A DNA stretch of 64,000 bases from Aphrophora alni (lineage: Eukaryota > Arthropoda > Insecta > Hemiptera > Aphrophoridae). The number at the start of each line of letters is the position of its first letter. Position 1 is the first letter of the stretch. Below, piece by piece: positions 13,801 to 29,500 of this stretch. The stretch spans positions 18,087,349-18,151,348 of the forward strand of contig OY740771.1 in NCBI GenBank assembly GCA_963513935.1, in the 5' to 3' direction. Below the pieces are notes generated by a model. It saw only the letters and a list, made by a program, of their open reading frames with translations, was not told the origin of the DNA and searched no databases. The translations under genes and the position numbers were made by a program.

Positions 13801-15985
13801 GGAGAACAATACATTTTGTTTAATCTTTAGAAACTACAATTGAGCACAATTTTGATCAAAATAATTAGAGTTGATTTTAAGAAAATCATAATTTTGTTTT
13901 ATTCTTACCCCCAAATTTTTAGTTACCAAAAAAATTTTAAAACCTCAGTAATATGGCAAAAACATCTCACATCCCAAATTTTATAAAAATCGGTCCATGG
14001 GTTTGGGCTGCAGAACACTGCATATATATGACAGATGACAGTCATAATAACTTTAAAAATCACTTTTTTAAACTCAAGGGACCTCAAAACAGAAAATCCA
14101 TACAAATATTTTATGTCATTTTTTTTTGTATTCTTCACATAACTTCCTCAAATACTCTTATTATATAGGAGAACAGGTTCGTACCACATTGAACATATAA
14201 AATGTAATGTATATTAAAAGTTTCTGGTTGTCTCTAAAGATGTAAACATATTTTAATACTTTTGTCACAATTATTCCTTGATCTAATTATGTACTAACAA
14301 GCCTAACTATGAATTTTCACTCAATTCATATCAAGAATTATTAATGCAAAAACAATTTATAATATGAATCATAAGATATTTAATTTATCAGACATTGCAA
14401 TCCAACTGTGAAAATAATTAATTTCAATGTATGATGACAGGCCTAGGCTTCAGTTACAAACAAATTGACTGATCCCAGCTGTATAATTAGTAAGCAAATA
14501 TAGAAACAACTATACCTTAGGTTAGAATAATTCTAGTTGATAGATGAAAAGTCAGAGATATAGAAATAATGAAAAGTGGTAAAAAATGTTTGAGCAAAAA
14601 TTCTTGTTGCTTAAAGGCAAAAATGTTGTCAGACATCATAGCTTACTACTAAAAAATTAAAAACAGTAGATAAAATATAAACCTAGTCCTTGAATACTTT
14701 AATTGCATCAAGGTCGGAAAAGTACAAGAGTTAGTCAAGTGAGACCTAAATGGAAAGATGAAAGAGAGAGATCTCTCCAAGATTACACGAAGAAAGGGTA
14801 GGACCCAACTTGCGCCCTTCAGCATTGGCATACTCACACTCATTATAGTGAGCCTTCTGAGGGCATTCTCATTGTAAGCTCCTCAGTAACATACATCCAG
14901 ATCGAGGAATAAAAATATTATACACTCTCTATTCCACGGCCTAAATATTGTTCAAGAAACTTAAAAGAAAATTGGTATTTTATAACTTTTTTTCTAAAAG
15001 TGATATTGAAAACAAAGCGAATTCTTTTTGTATACAGAATAATATCCTCTATTGACATAATTTACTACAACAGAAAACATTAAATTCAGCATGCATATAG
15101 AGTCGTAAAATCTCAAAAAAGTAAAAGTCTGGAAAATCATGATTGTTGGATCATATTGAAAATTTAATTTTATCAGATTGTAATGTTTAGTTTTGCTCTT
15201 GCATGATCCAAACCCATTAAAAAAAGAAGTTGTTTGACCTATTATTTTGACTTGAAAATTTAAACAAAAATTTGAATCACTGCAAAATAACAATTTTATT
15301 GCAGACTACATAAAAGAATACCTTTTAATGTATTATATTATACTATTTCTAACAAAGATTTGGAGTTTTATTTTATTAAAATCTGATAGGTAGAATGTGA
15401 GATGTTAATGTTTTTGTGAACAGCTATTTCTAATAAATGTTACTAATTCTTCTACTTAAAGAACTGTAGTGTACATGTCAAAATTATCGATAAATTATAA
15501 CTTACAATTTGCTGTTGATCATATTAAATTTGAAGCATGATCCAAAAAATAAATGCAATTTACCTAAAAATCCCAAATCTTCAACTAGTTGCTTGATTTT
15601 TTAAGAGGCATTTAAGTTTTTTTAAAAGTATTGAAAATTTACATGTCAACATATTTTGAAATTATTATTATTGTTTAAAGTATTAAGTCTAGTTGGATTT
15701 AATGTTTTTTTAAAGTAGCAATTGTTCAAGTCAATAGAAAATATTATACCCCTACTACCTTATAAAGCCCTCAACAAGAATGTTGGCTCAAGGTTTGGAA
15801 AACGAATGTTTCTGACTACTGTACTAAGATTGCTATTTCATTAATTTGTTTGTTCAGACAAGACATTTCTAGAGCTGGTTTCTTAAGCTAAACCTGTCAT
15901 GGCTTGCAATCTAAACACACAATGTCCGTTTACCCGAAGAGCTTAATTAAAAAGTTTGATATAGTTCCCACACAATTACCAAGAC

Positions 15986-16038
<53 letters not shown>

Positions 16039-17837
16039 TAATGAGAAATCTATATAGTTTTTCTCTAAAGAGAATGCAAATGGGCTCATCTCAGTTTTTC
16101 ATTCTTCCTCATGCATTCTTCCTAAGGACAAAACAGAAGAGTGATTGTGGTGCTCCATGATGTAATGTCTAGAAAATAATTTGAAAATATTTAAGATCTT
16201 ACTAATGGCAACCTTACTTTTAACTGTAGACGCATGTACGCAATGGCAAATTTTGAAGAAAACTCCTAATTTATAATTCATAGGAAAGAGAAATCATTAC
16301 TACAATAGGCAGTATTCAACTTCTTCAGATTAAAGTAGTGTTTTCCTTCACGTTCACATATAAATATCATTGGGTAATATTGGTGCCTACAACTCAATAG
16401 GTCTAATCTAATAAAAGCACAAAACTTTCTTAGGCTGTAAAAAAACCTTAATTCACTCAGTTGCTACATAAACAGAGGAATCATAGACTCTCTTAATTGG
16501 TAACATCAATGCACTAAGAGAGTTTAAGGTACGAATGACATTAAGGACAATTTATAGCCTCGTGAAAAAGGGAGAAGTGTGATGAATTCACAGCAACAGA
16601 GAGATAGAAGACTTGAATGAGGGAGAGGACATAGTGTGTTTTGTGATGTCACTGAGGTTGAGATGGTTGGGCCATGGCATGAGAAAGGACGATGGGAAGC
16701 CAGAATTATTGGACAAAGTGTAATGTGCATATTTTGAATTTTTGAATATGAGATGAAACTCGCGGTAAAATTCATGCGTGGATCAAAAGCAAACGGAAGT
16801 TAATAAGGTCAAGCAAAAATAGGCTTTATTGCTGTTTCTAAAATGACTAGATAGATTAAAATAAATTTCCAAAAATGTATTTATAATAATGTTTAGTCTT
16901 TAGATTAGCTTAGTATTTGAGTGAAATCTTATGTAAGAGAAGTGAAAATACTTGTTGTCAAGTGGTTATGGGTTTGAGGCTATAATCATGTGATAGGTGT
17001 GTGATATCCGGAACCTGAAAGCGTGCTTAGAGTCAGTTACAGGAGAGCGTTAAAAGTGGATACACGTATTTTTGATTGGTGAAAGAGTTAATTCGTAGAC
17101 AATGGAATTTGTACAGAAGTGATTTTTATAGAATAAACTATGTAAATTACTACTAGTTTAAAGTCATTTAATCGTAGAGTGAGTCTAGGATGAGCATCTG
17201 AAATGGGCAGACGTGGTTTCGATTAGAGAAGAGTTAGTCCGAGGACAATGAAATTTTTACTAAAGTGATTTTTACAGAATAAACGATGTAAATTAATACT
17301 AGTTTAAAGTCAGTTAACCTTAGAAACAGTTGGAAGGTGACGTTGAAAATAGACAGACGTGTCTTCTTATGAAATAAGACGAATGTGCTTTGTGCTAAAA
17401 AGATGTTTATGTTTCGGTTGAACATTTTCTAAAAGACAATGTGTCGCGACATAAAAAATTATTTAAATGTAACAAGTGTTAAGAGTAATTTTTAAAGAAA
17501 TAAAGACAAAGACCGGTAGGTCCTGTGATAGCACGAGACGCAGTTTACATTCTTTTGTATGAACTATTTACAAAAGGTGTTTCTTATGAAAGGACAGTAT
17601 GGTATCAGGAAATATCTTATTTTATAAAAGAACAAAAGTCGGCATGTGGAATTTCTCCAATCATAAACTCATCAGAGAGACAATTGTTTTCGCCTTAGCG
17701 GACAGGAAGATGGCTGATCGTTGTTAACCAACTTGAAGACACCATTTTGTGGAGGGAAAGTACATTTGACGCCACCTCATGGTAATATGTATAAAAACAA
17801 TTCTATTTCAATTGTATAATAATTATAAGTAAATACT

Positions 17838-17886
<49 letters not shown>

Positions 17887-20800
17887 AAGCTACATGTTTT
17901 TAAATAGTGGGATGTTAAAACAATGATATGAAAAGAAAGTTAAGTATTTCTTTTTGATAAAAGACGTCTATAACAAACATTTTGAAAATTTAATTTAAAT
18001 GGATGAATCCAAAGATATTTCATAATCAAATTAAAGATGCTCCTATAGCAATTTGAGTCAGTAAAGTAAAGTCTTTGTTTGAAAAATTTAAGTCTCTTCA
18101 AGACAAGAAATGAAATAAAAGAGAGCTAGCAAATTTAAATTAATTTACAAGAATAAAACAACACATGTTAATTTTAAATATGTTAATAAACTTGTGCAGT
18201 TTCAGATATAAAAGAAGGATTTCTAATTTACCTGAATACCATCTTCCAAGTACACTTTTAAAAGAAAACACCCCTGAGAATTTTTTAATTAACAATAATT
18301 AAACTTTAATGGCGCCCATAAATGCTGAGCAAATCATCTTTTAAAAATAAATTAAATACAAAAACCACTTTTTATATATTAATATTACTTCAAAAGAAGA
18401 ATCTCAATTTTAAAATCAAATTTACCCAAATCAGCTAAATCAATTTTAAAAACAAATTTATCAAAATATAGTAAACATATTAAGTGCCACGCCTGCCTAA
18501 AATGTCAATTGGGATCTATTGGTCAAAAATTTGAAGTGAAGCCTAGATATCATTTTAAAAGACCAAGTATCTCAAAATCCCAAGCAATTTCAATAAAATG
18601 ATAATTGCACACGTAAAATAAAATTACATTTTTAGTCAACTATAGAATACTAAAACAAACCATAATCAAAATCAGGATGGCCCATTATATTATTTTCTGT
18701 AATGGTAAATGCATTTACTCAAGTAATTGAAGACATATCAACTGAACCAGGTTGATTCATAAGGTTAGAGATGGAGTCGAATATCTCAACATCAGAAAAA
18801 AATATGTTGAAAAATATTCTTCGGGGTCATAATGAAAACGGTGGCAACATTATCTTTGACTATGCGAATCTAACAGGCAAGAGGCTGAGGTTTTTCAGAA
18901 AACAAGCACCTACTGAACTCTTCCGAGATAAGTTAATCAGTGGATTATTAAGACTCACCAACTCACCAAGGAACTAATTTGATAAATTAGAACCTAGGAG
19001 ATTAGTTATACATTAGGTCCTAAGAAGTTGCTGTGCCAGGGGTCACAATCCTTGTAACCCCTTTTTCTTAATCTAAGACCTCACGGGCTCATGTTATGTT
19101 CCATTTCATCCAGAGAAAAATTTTACCCTTTACTAAATCTTATCTGTTCTTTTGATATATCTTATTACATCATAGAAGTTGATATCTTGCAAGTACTTAA
19201 TATCCAACATGTCCACTCGTCATGTCATTTTGCTTCTCTTTACATGCTGCATTAAAATGCTAACTGTTTACCCAAAGCCCCCCCCCCTCGATCATATGCA
19301 AGTAGATTTGTCTACCCTGTGATTAAGAAATGTCTGTTCAACACACAAGGGCTAGTTATGATACCTTACATCACTCTCAGCTAATTTCTTTCTAGTTCTA
19401 TAATCCAAATTCCTCTTCCTTTATTAGATCTGTTTAGGTCATTAAACAATATTATACTAAGATAACTGACATGGCTTGCACCAATCTTAAGAGATTCAAC
19501 ATCATAAAAAGACTACCATCATAAAAAGACTACCATCATTAATTTTCATTTTTGTACTACAAACTCAAAATATGTAATTTTTGAATAGTTTAAAACACAT
19601 TTTGTTTGTATAGCCTTTGGTTTTGTATATAAAAGTAGTGTTCCAATAAATATACATACTTAGATGAGAAGACCAAAATTCTTTCTCTGAAGGTGGGGAC
19701 GCTAGTTCCAACATAAGTTTGACAGCTGACCAGATATCTTGATTGCGACAAGGAATATCAAGAGTGCAATAACGGCTGCAAACTGTGGGTGTAGATGGTT
19801 GGTCTTGACATATACACGGGTTGAAATTTTCCAGTTTTCCTTCTAAACGCATCATGGGTAGAGGAGGATATGCAGAAGATTTCACCTGAAGCAATACATT
19901 TGGTTAGAACTGTTTTTTCATGGTGAAAATAATTGAGTAATGCCTTATATAAACACAAAAAACTAAACTGTCATTATCTGAGATTGGAGATAAATTTAGG
20001 AGTGGCCACAATTATTGACCTAAATTGCTCTCCTCCCTAATTACTTTCCTTATGCAGATTTCAGTAGCAGTTATTTAATCAATAAATTTTATATTACATA
20101 TAGTTATACTGGAGTCTTGGAGAGATTATATTTCTATTTTGTTAACTTAATTACTTGTATAAATTCCTAATAATTATTTAATCTTTTATTCTGGTCTCCA
20201 TGAATCTCCCTCACAATCTAGAGTTATATCTAGAGGTAAACCAATGGTAATAACCCTTAGATAAATATAATGTCATTTATTCCCATCTTTTTAAGTAATA
20301 TAATTAATAACATAAATCCACATAATTAAAATGATATAAATCACAAAACTAAAATGCTCATATACTTAACATAACAATCTCAACATCCTCAACCTACTGA
20401 AACTTAAATTTACCTACTTTTGAAATATCCAAAGTTCAGTGTCCAATCACGATCACTTCACAATCACTCTATTATATACATCCCTGAATCATCACACTCT
20501 ACATCTCATTTTTTACTCACCATTTTCATTTTTCTGATGCCAATTGTCGTTTTGTTGAAAGTTTTTCATGGTTGTCTGGTTTCGTTCCAACATCTTCCGT
20601 TTTGACCAAATTGTGCATGTTTAAAGTCTATCGACCAACATTAACTCTGTCCATTCACCCTTGTTTTTTTTTTCTAACGCAACATTCTTTAATTGTCAAT
20701 CCATTGAAAAAAAATTTGTAGAAGCTATTAGGAATACGATTTTTCTATACCTAATTTCTACAGATTCATTAGATAGTAAAAAACATGGATCAATAACAAA

Positions 20801-23466
20801 TTCGGTAGTTGAGATTGTTAATATTAATTTATTCTTTATTCCCTTATAGTTGTTACAATTACTTTAGGTCATTAAATAATTCTATGTCAGCTTGACATAT
20901 TATATCCCTATCTAATATTTAATCATTCAAATACAATGTAAAATATAATCTGTCCTAATCAGACCTTTAAATCTTCAATCCAGAGCAATGGCAAATTATT
21001 GAATTTAACAAATTTTGTTTTCTAAACACATGAATCTGCTTACCTAGATGCCTTTAATGCAGCGGAAAATTTAAACGCAGCCTGCAATCTACATAAGGTA
21101 TAAATTTTAGTATGAATAAAATAATTATGCCTTATAAAATTTTGAACAGATATATCTAACAAAAATTATAGAAAATGTTATTGTGATTAATATTCTTGTA
21201 ACCGTACATACATACATACATGAATTATAAATTTATTATATTAAATTTTCTAATAAAGCCTTAAAAGAAATTTATATTAACATTACATATAATTAATAGA
21301 ATCAATGTTTTGTTAGTATTAAAGAAACATAAAAATAAGATTGTAAAATAAATAACATTAAGATCCTGGATTATGATTATGTAGAAAAGTAGCTTAATGT
21401 TAGTTTATGTTAAATAAACATTTTTGTTCATAAATCTTTGTCAGTTATTTTTTATTATAAAATATGTACTTATTTCTTAATATAAATGTCATGACTATCA
21501 TACATATCACATTCTTATTTTGGAGACAGTACCTAATACTAAAATATCAGGTACCGGCCACTATCAGAATCATGTTGAACTATCTTGTCACAACTTACCA
21601 CAATATTCACAAGATCAACCTACCTTAACAATAAAATCTCCAACATCTTTGTTGATAAAAATCAGCCAATAATTTCGTTGCATCGGAGACAAACATGTTA
21701 GCTGTATGTCAATGGGACCTTTAGCTATTTTATCACCACCGATTATTTTCAACTGATCTGTTAAGATAAATAGTCTTCTAGGAATCTTGCGTAAACGTTC
21801 TTCAGCCCAAGGGGAGATATCCAATCCACCTGAAGTTTAATCAAAACCAAATGGCATTAAACAAACTTACTTTAAACAATACATAAATATTGTCTCTGTA
21901 TTTTACTATAACATTCAAGTCAAATGGAAAATAAAATTCATAAACGGTGCAAAAACATTGCTTTAATTCTCTCACATATTCATCCACAAAACCAAAATAA
22001 TATTTGTTGTAATTATCTATAAATGTCTTTATACTACTTTTAAGTAAGAATCAATAGAAATGATACACTAAAAAAAATCAACATGACACAATAATATATT
22101 CTGTGACCTCCAGCATGGAAAATCTGAAGCTGGTTATTTTAAAGGTTGCATGGATGCAGAACTATTAGGTAACACTGCAGCAATGAAAAGCTATCTTGAA
22201 ATACTTGCTACCATTCAAAAGTATTTATGGAAAGGAAATATGTAAATTAATGGACTTAAAAGCTGGTCTGCAGGCCATAGAACAAACACCTACTTTTTGT
22301 GTATTTTTTTAGAACTCTGTTGGGATGTTTGCTGGAGAGGAAAAGTGTTTTAATGGACTCCAGTCCAATGTGGGGTTTGGAGAAATAAAATGGATGACTT
22401 TATTACCAAAAAGGCCTCGGACATGCTTTCAGTGGACAACTTGAAATACTCCCGTACCAGATGCCAAAAAGTGATCACCAAAAGAATTATTGAAAAGAGA
22501 AGAGAGGAAGAAAACAGAGACAACTGGAAAGTGTCAATCAGAGTCAAGCATATACCAGGGAGTCTCGAGAGGAAACTACAGAGCACCTGATCAACGAATG
22601 TGAATGTCTTTATCAGGAAAAGGCTGAGACTTTTGAATTATTGACTAAAGGAAAGATAATTACTCAAGAGAACTTTTTCAAGGAGACTCTAAGGTTCATA
22701 GAGCATATGCGTCTTCTAGGGTATACACCATCTTATCTTACTTGGGAGTGCAATAGCAGTTGTGGCTGATGTGCATGGTCAGACCGCCCATAAGAAAAAG
22801 AAGGGCACCATCTATGAAAAGAAATTTGGAACTACCTCTAAAATGAAACAATTGTATCTTTCTCCGGCTATGACATTTTGGATAATCATTATTGCCGTGT
22901 AAATCAATATGATAAATCCACTCTCTAAAGCTTACAGTAGTACAAAAATACTAACACTATGGAACTATTTGCCTTGAATTACTTGAGGGATTGATAAAGC
23001 ATTTAATGTAGACTAGTTACAATTTACCTGCTCGAGGTTCTTGCTCTGTGTACCAAATGTCATAGACTTCTTCAGTGCTGATCTTCTTCCCTGATTGATG
23101 TGGAGTAGTTATCCATAGTGTTGACTTTGTAGGTGTGTTAAGAGGAGACTTTATATTATACACTGCACTCTCTGGCAGTTTGATAGGATTACCTTCCAGT
23201 TTGAAAACAAAGTTGCGACCAAACTTGGGTGGATAACAAGCACCACACATCAACAAGGTAGCTGTTGACAACAAAATCACATAAAATATGGTTACAATAC
23301 CTACGGCTTATTGCAAGTAAACATGTAAATAATTTCATATGCTGTTCACCACTTTAGATTAAATAAATACGATATAGACCAATTATCACAAAAACTTACT
23401 CAGTAACAGAACATCTTACAATACTGAAGTGGTGAGTTAGCAAATGCTGAACTGAAATTTGATCAA

Positions 23467-23544
<78 letters not shown>

Positions 23545-26500
23545 TTATGTTTCTGTAGAAAATCAATTTAGTTAAAATATTGGACAACGTTAATATTAAT
23601 TTTTTGTCAATTATTCATAAACAATAATTTGCTTTAACTTGCAATTTCGCTCAGTAGTCTGGAACATTATTCATCACATTTCACAAAATCAGTAGAGCAG
23701 ATTTTGAGAAAATAAGCCTTTTATAATAGGTCCATGGATATTTTTACCTTCTTGTTGGGAAGATAGAGTTTTATATTAATTATTGTTTAAGAAATAACTA
23801 AAATTATTGTTAATAAAGAAAATAATAAGACATTGTAATTACCTCTAACTTTCGTTGCCTTGCGTCCAGTATAGCAAACTGTAATTTGTTTAGTTTGTTT
23901 TCGATTCAACTTAAACGACAATCCTTCTTCAGTTAAAGAGAAGCTGTTGTGTTTGTCACCAATTATTTCACTTATATATGAAACCGTGTAATCAGACGGA
24001 TTCTCCAAAGACACAATCTGATTTTCAGTTGTGTTAAGCGTAGCAGTAAACTCAAACGTAGCTTCAGGCTTGTAAGTTGGAAGAATAGTGTAGAGGTGTG
24101 CAACTAACATAATCATTTTTATAGGATTAGGCCGGACAAAGTCTTTTGGTGTGATTGAGAAACCAAGATGAATTCGATTCCATGCAGTTGTCAAACGCAC
24201 TGAGTTGTGGTATGCCTGTAGAACAAATAGAATTGGAAAAGATGATGTAGAAAATGATCTCTCAGAAGTTCATATCTAAATGTAAATTATTTGTTAAGTT
24301 ATTATACTATATAAATTAAAATATAAAATTAAAACAGATGAATTATAACAAAGTTATGTACTTATGTATTATACGGACCAGTGAAATAGATTAGGTTAGG
24401 CCAGTATATTATACTTCAATAGCTAATCTTGTGCAGTATTTTTATTTATCTTTTGCTCGATATTGTTGTTCACCGGATTACCAATATATGTTTATGTTAT
24501 ACGCTGTATGTTACATGTGTAAATCAAAGGACACAAGTTTTTTAATATAATTAGGCTGAGGACATATTTAGAGCACAAGTTTAAATAGGCCCTTTTTAAA
24601 TACATAAATATTTTCCCAAATACAGCGTCCATGGTTTTTTTTCACTTTTCGATTGACAGCTACCGAACTGATGTTTTTAATGACAAATAGTTTTGATTCG
24701 TTTTTATTTGGTTTTTGAGTATGGATGAGTGAGAAAGTTTCTGCAATGTTGCTCCAACACGTAAATTGACAACTTAAAATTAGATAATAAATAAGTATAA
24801 TTATTAACTGTCACACTACATCTTAAGACTATTACAAGATATGTGAAGTGTCAACTGCAATATTTACTCAGATGATAGACCTAATCTGACTTCGACAAAT
24901 TAGAAAATTGACAAATTGGTTATGTATATTTTTTATGAGTCATGATACGGATTGTACTGTTAATATACATTGTTTTAATATGGCTTTTGTATTTTTTTAA
25001 ATATTATAACTGAATCTATTAACTATTTTTACAACAAAAGCATTTATCACCTTAAATCCAACTCTTCGTATTCGAAACTTTACGACAATATGTTAAGAAT
25101 AATTAAAAATAACATATAAGCTAATTTAAAATACTTTATAATGTAGAATTCCCCCCATAGACTTGATAAAATCATATATAATAGATTTTGAAATTTTAGA
25201 TTTCATTCGCAACTAGTTCAAACTTTCAACATGAACAAAGTAACTCTGGTAAGTCAAATACCTTTTGCAGTGTTGCCTTTTCATAAATCCCATATTTGAA
25301 ATAGTATACCAGACTGGTTTGGAAATGTAACATTTTAAATTTTGTGTAAATTTTCACTAATTTAAACCAATTACTCATAAATGCAAATTTTTGGAATATT
25401 GTACCGCTATCTAAGACATCCATTGAACCAACGCAAACTGTATATAGCTGTATTGTGGCTGGTAAATGATTTTAGAATTTTATATTTAAAAATGTGATGT
25501 TAAATTCAACTTATAACCTTAAAAAACAAATCTTATAAGTATTGTAAAATTCAGCTTATAAAACTATTTTAAATTTTTTAATTTATTAAGACTTTCAGAA
25601 GCTTAGATGAGTAAATAAATATATAAAAATTCTGTTTTAGGAGTTAATAATAAAAAGTGAAAATGATTCACAGAAGCTGTTGTAGAAGACTAAATATCTC
25701 ACAATTGAAATCTGATAAAGTGAGAGATTTTAGACTCATGGAGTACCGAAATATATAATTTATATCAAAATATGTCAATTGAAAATTCAAAATTTTAATT
25801 AAAATAAACTCAAAATTAGTAGACCAAGAAATATAATAGTTTCAAAAATTGTACTATTTAAAAAATTCATAAATATATTTCAGAAAATATTTTGAATAAA
25901 TGTACTCCAACATTTGTTAAGTAAATCTAATAAAGCTTTGCTTTAAATATTTGATTGAAAAGTTTCATACAATCTTTGTTTCAGAGTTTTGTTGTCGTCC
26001 TCTTGGTGGCATCCTTTGCTACCATCCAGGCACGATATGGTTCTGGCTTTGGTGAAGGTTTTGGAGCTGGTTACGGTAAAGGTGATAAAGGCGGTGGTTA
26101 TGGACAAGGCTATGGTGCAGGTTATGGAAGCGGAGACGGAGAAGGTAAAGGAGTTGGCATCGGTTATGGAGCAGGGTCAGGACACGGTGATGGAGAAGGA
26201 GTAGGCTATGGTGCAGGTTATGGTGCCGGTTCTGGTAAAGGTGGTGGCAAAGGAATTGGTTATGGAGAAGGCTATGGTGCAGGTTCAGGAAAAGGTGGTG
26301 GTAAAGGAGTTGGTGTAGGTTATGGAGCAGGGTCAGGACACGGTGATGGAGAAGGAGTAGGCTATGGTGCAGGTTATGGTGCTGGTTCTGGTAAAGGTGG
26401 TGGTAAAGGAATTGGTTATGGAGAAGGCTATGGTGCAGGTTCAGGAAAAGGTGGTGGTAAAGGAGTTGGTGTAGGTTTCGGTTATGGAGAAGGCCATGGC

Positions 26501-29500
26501 TATTAATTATAATAAACTATTTTCTGTAAAAAATTACTTTCAAACATTAGGAAGTAATGAAACAACTTTCTATGATTACTTGTAAGTTCATGAATACAAT
26601 CTAAAATCTACCAAAAAAGTCTTTTTTCTTAAAAATCCCAGACAATTTACACAGATTGGATTTGTCATTCAGCTGCCATATGTTACGACTAATGTAATTC
26701 CGATTAGAAAATTCTGATGTAAAAAACTTGAATACTACTTTCACCAGACAATAATAATTTCCATCTCTACTTATATAAAACACAATGCTGTCTGTTTTTA
26801 AGCTCAAAACTTGAAAATGTATAACTTATATTCTCATAACTCATATTATATAATTCATATAGCTCATATTATATAACTCATATAGCTCATATTATATTCT
26901 TTCAAATATAGGTATATCTGGTCAGGATTTAGTATTTGTTTGAATCAAATTGATTTAGTAATTGAAAAGTTATAACAATATTTAACTACACGGATCATAC
27001 AAAAACCATAATTTGACAAATTTTACATATTTTCACAAAATTTTCAAAGAATAGTAACAACTTTGCCAGTAACAAAGTTGGTACATGATGTGTATGTTAT
27101 TTACAACTGAAAAATTGTTTGAAATTAGTGAAGTAGTTCCAAAGTTATTAGTGATGGAATTGTCCAAAAATTATGTAGGAAAAAAATACTTTTTGCATTT
27201 TCTTAAAAATTCCATTGACAAGATATGTTTTGTTAACGATATATTTGGTATATAATTTAAAAGCTAATTAGAAATGAAAACATTCTTTAAATTCAGTGCA
27301 CTATTACTCAAGTTTTAACAATTTTCTTGAAAAGGTTATAAGGAAATTCATATTCTACAATATATGTTTGACATTTAAGTGACAACATACATTTTATAAA
27401 TAACAAAGTTGATACTTAAACACCATTATATTTAGAATTGACAAAATTATTAAAATTGCTTCACAAATTTCAAAATTTTAGTGAAATAATAAAGTATGCA
27501 ATCAAAATAATGAAAAGAATAAATCAGAGGAAAAGAACAATCACAAGCAAGACGTATATCTCGAAAAGGCGGAAATTGTAGATATATAGTACAATAGTAG
27601 TAGAGTAGTTAGAAGCTTTGAAGAAAAAATTTGGATAGTAAGAGAAGTATTAAAAACTTAAAAAGGAACCTAATTATGCTTGAAATTAATATCTTGAGGA
27701 GATCATAGAGAGTATCTAGAATGAGAACAGGAAGATCAGAAAAATGATGAAAGTAGAGTAAACTATAGTGCAATAAACGGGCTTGTACAATGTGTCCCAC
27801 GAAGAGGTACACAATTTTGATTTTCTATTAACTTCTTATTCCTCAACCAATTCTTTTGAAACTTTAAATATGTTTTAATAAAGTTACCAAAAATGTTGTA
27901 TGCAAATTTCAACACACTGGTGTTTATAGAAACAAAATGGTGGCAACACAAAAAACTGCCGTTGAAATAAAGTACCGCTTTTGTTATGTTTGGAAACACT
28001 TTTATTGCTATAAACGTAATTTGTTACAAACACAATTTTCTTTTTAAACAAACTAAAAACTAATTATTTGTTTTAAAAAACCAATGAAAATAATATTTAA
28101 AAAATAATTTATTCAAACTGAGAGACACACTGATAGCAATTCCTAACAAATTACTCATATGCCCTATAGTAATTATATAGGATCCGAAGAAGTTCCCCTT
28201 CGATAATGCTCTTCAAATACATAAGAAAAAGTCACACAGTTAAATCAGGTGACTGGTGTGGTTACTGACTACCAATCAATACAATGCCCTTGAAAATTTT
28301 ATTTAGTAATTGTTGGACTGAATTTACATACTGGGGGGAAGCACCATCTTGATGAAAAATACCTTGGCCCATTTCTGGAATCGTAAAATGGGATTGTTGA
28401 TTTAAATCTTGTTCATACCTATTTCTACTCATGGTGCTGTCTGAAATAAGACAATACGCCATTAACAATCACAGCCCCCCCCAAACAGTAATTCCTTTTG
28501 ATTTAAGAAGTTTCTGATCAACAACATGAGGGTTTTAGGTGTTATAATAATTAGAGTTATGTCTATTGTGATAGAATGTCGACTTGTCGAAGAATACAAT
28601 ACAAGTATGCCAATCAAGATCAGTGTCAAGAAACTCGATGTGGGAACATTACTCCACTCTTCTGTCCAGATCATCTTCAAGTAGGTTGACTAGGTGGCTT
28701 TTTTAAAATTTAATTTGGTTTTTCTTTACAATTCTCTGTACTGAAGATTTAGGCACTCCAGTTTCAAAAGTAATTTTGATTTACCTGGAGAACGAAGTAA
28801 TGAAGCACATACCAGTTGTTTTCTTCCCATTTCGAGATCAAGTGTACTTTTCACTATGCTTCCCATTTCCAACAAAACATCTTTCCACAAATCTAAACTT
28901 AATTATTGAGTGAATGGTTGGTGGATCATCACATGGGAAGACAACCTGAAATTGTCGAATTGATTCCGTACTGTTATTAAAAACAATGGTCCAGCACAAC
29001 ACAAAACTGTAAAAATCATTTTGCAACTTACAAAGGACAATAACAATGTACTCTAAAGAATTAGGTTATAAGTTTTTCTGTTTTAATGTAATTGTTGCTT
29101 AATTTGAATCAAACAGCTTTTTTTAATTTGAATCTGTTCAACAATTGAACCTGTAAGAGGAAAGGCATAAAAGTATAGAGACATAGAAGTTTTTTTGTGT
29201 TACCGTCATTTATTTTCTATAAAAACCCGTGAGTTGAAATTTTCACATAATATTTTTGGTAACTTTATTAAAAAGTATGTAGTTTCAAAAGAATCTGTTG
29301 GGGAATTAGCAATTAATAGAAAATCAAACGTCTGTACTTCTTAATACGACACACTGTACATCTAATAGGGGAAAACATATTACCCAAACAAATTATAAAA
29401 TGGATCCCAATCAAGAGATAGATTGAGAAAATCATGGAATGAAGAATTCCAATCAGCATGATTGAAAGGAATCTAATGAAGGAGCTGTACCATGACAGAG

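Larger units (their letters stand above)
9084..19659 (-). other. CFAP47 intron (I-J)
   Basis: 10.6 kb with at least ten repeat or mobile fragments listed separately. Stretches 9090-9780, 9920-10820, 11340-12270, 14170-14650, 14800-15980 and 19090-19490 show nothing further that I can name. Confidence 0.65.

Noticed and set aside
23396..23587. Frame encoding a Tyr-Ile run
   Set aside because: Direct translation of the (TA)n array.
25955..25984. Start of the GX1 repeat frame as a single-exon gene
   Set aside because: The in-frame upstream codon is TTG, not ATG, and lies just before a consensus acceptor. The 18-nt ATG exon with GTAAGT gives a proper signal peptide in all three paralogues.
25989..26204. 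Val/Met-rich frame within GX1 (and the similar one at 39800-40027)
   Set aside because: Alternate-frame shadow of the repeat coding sequence.
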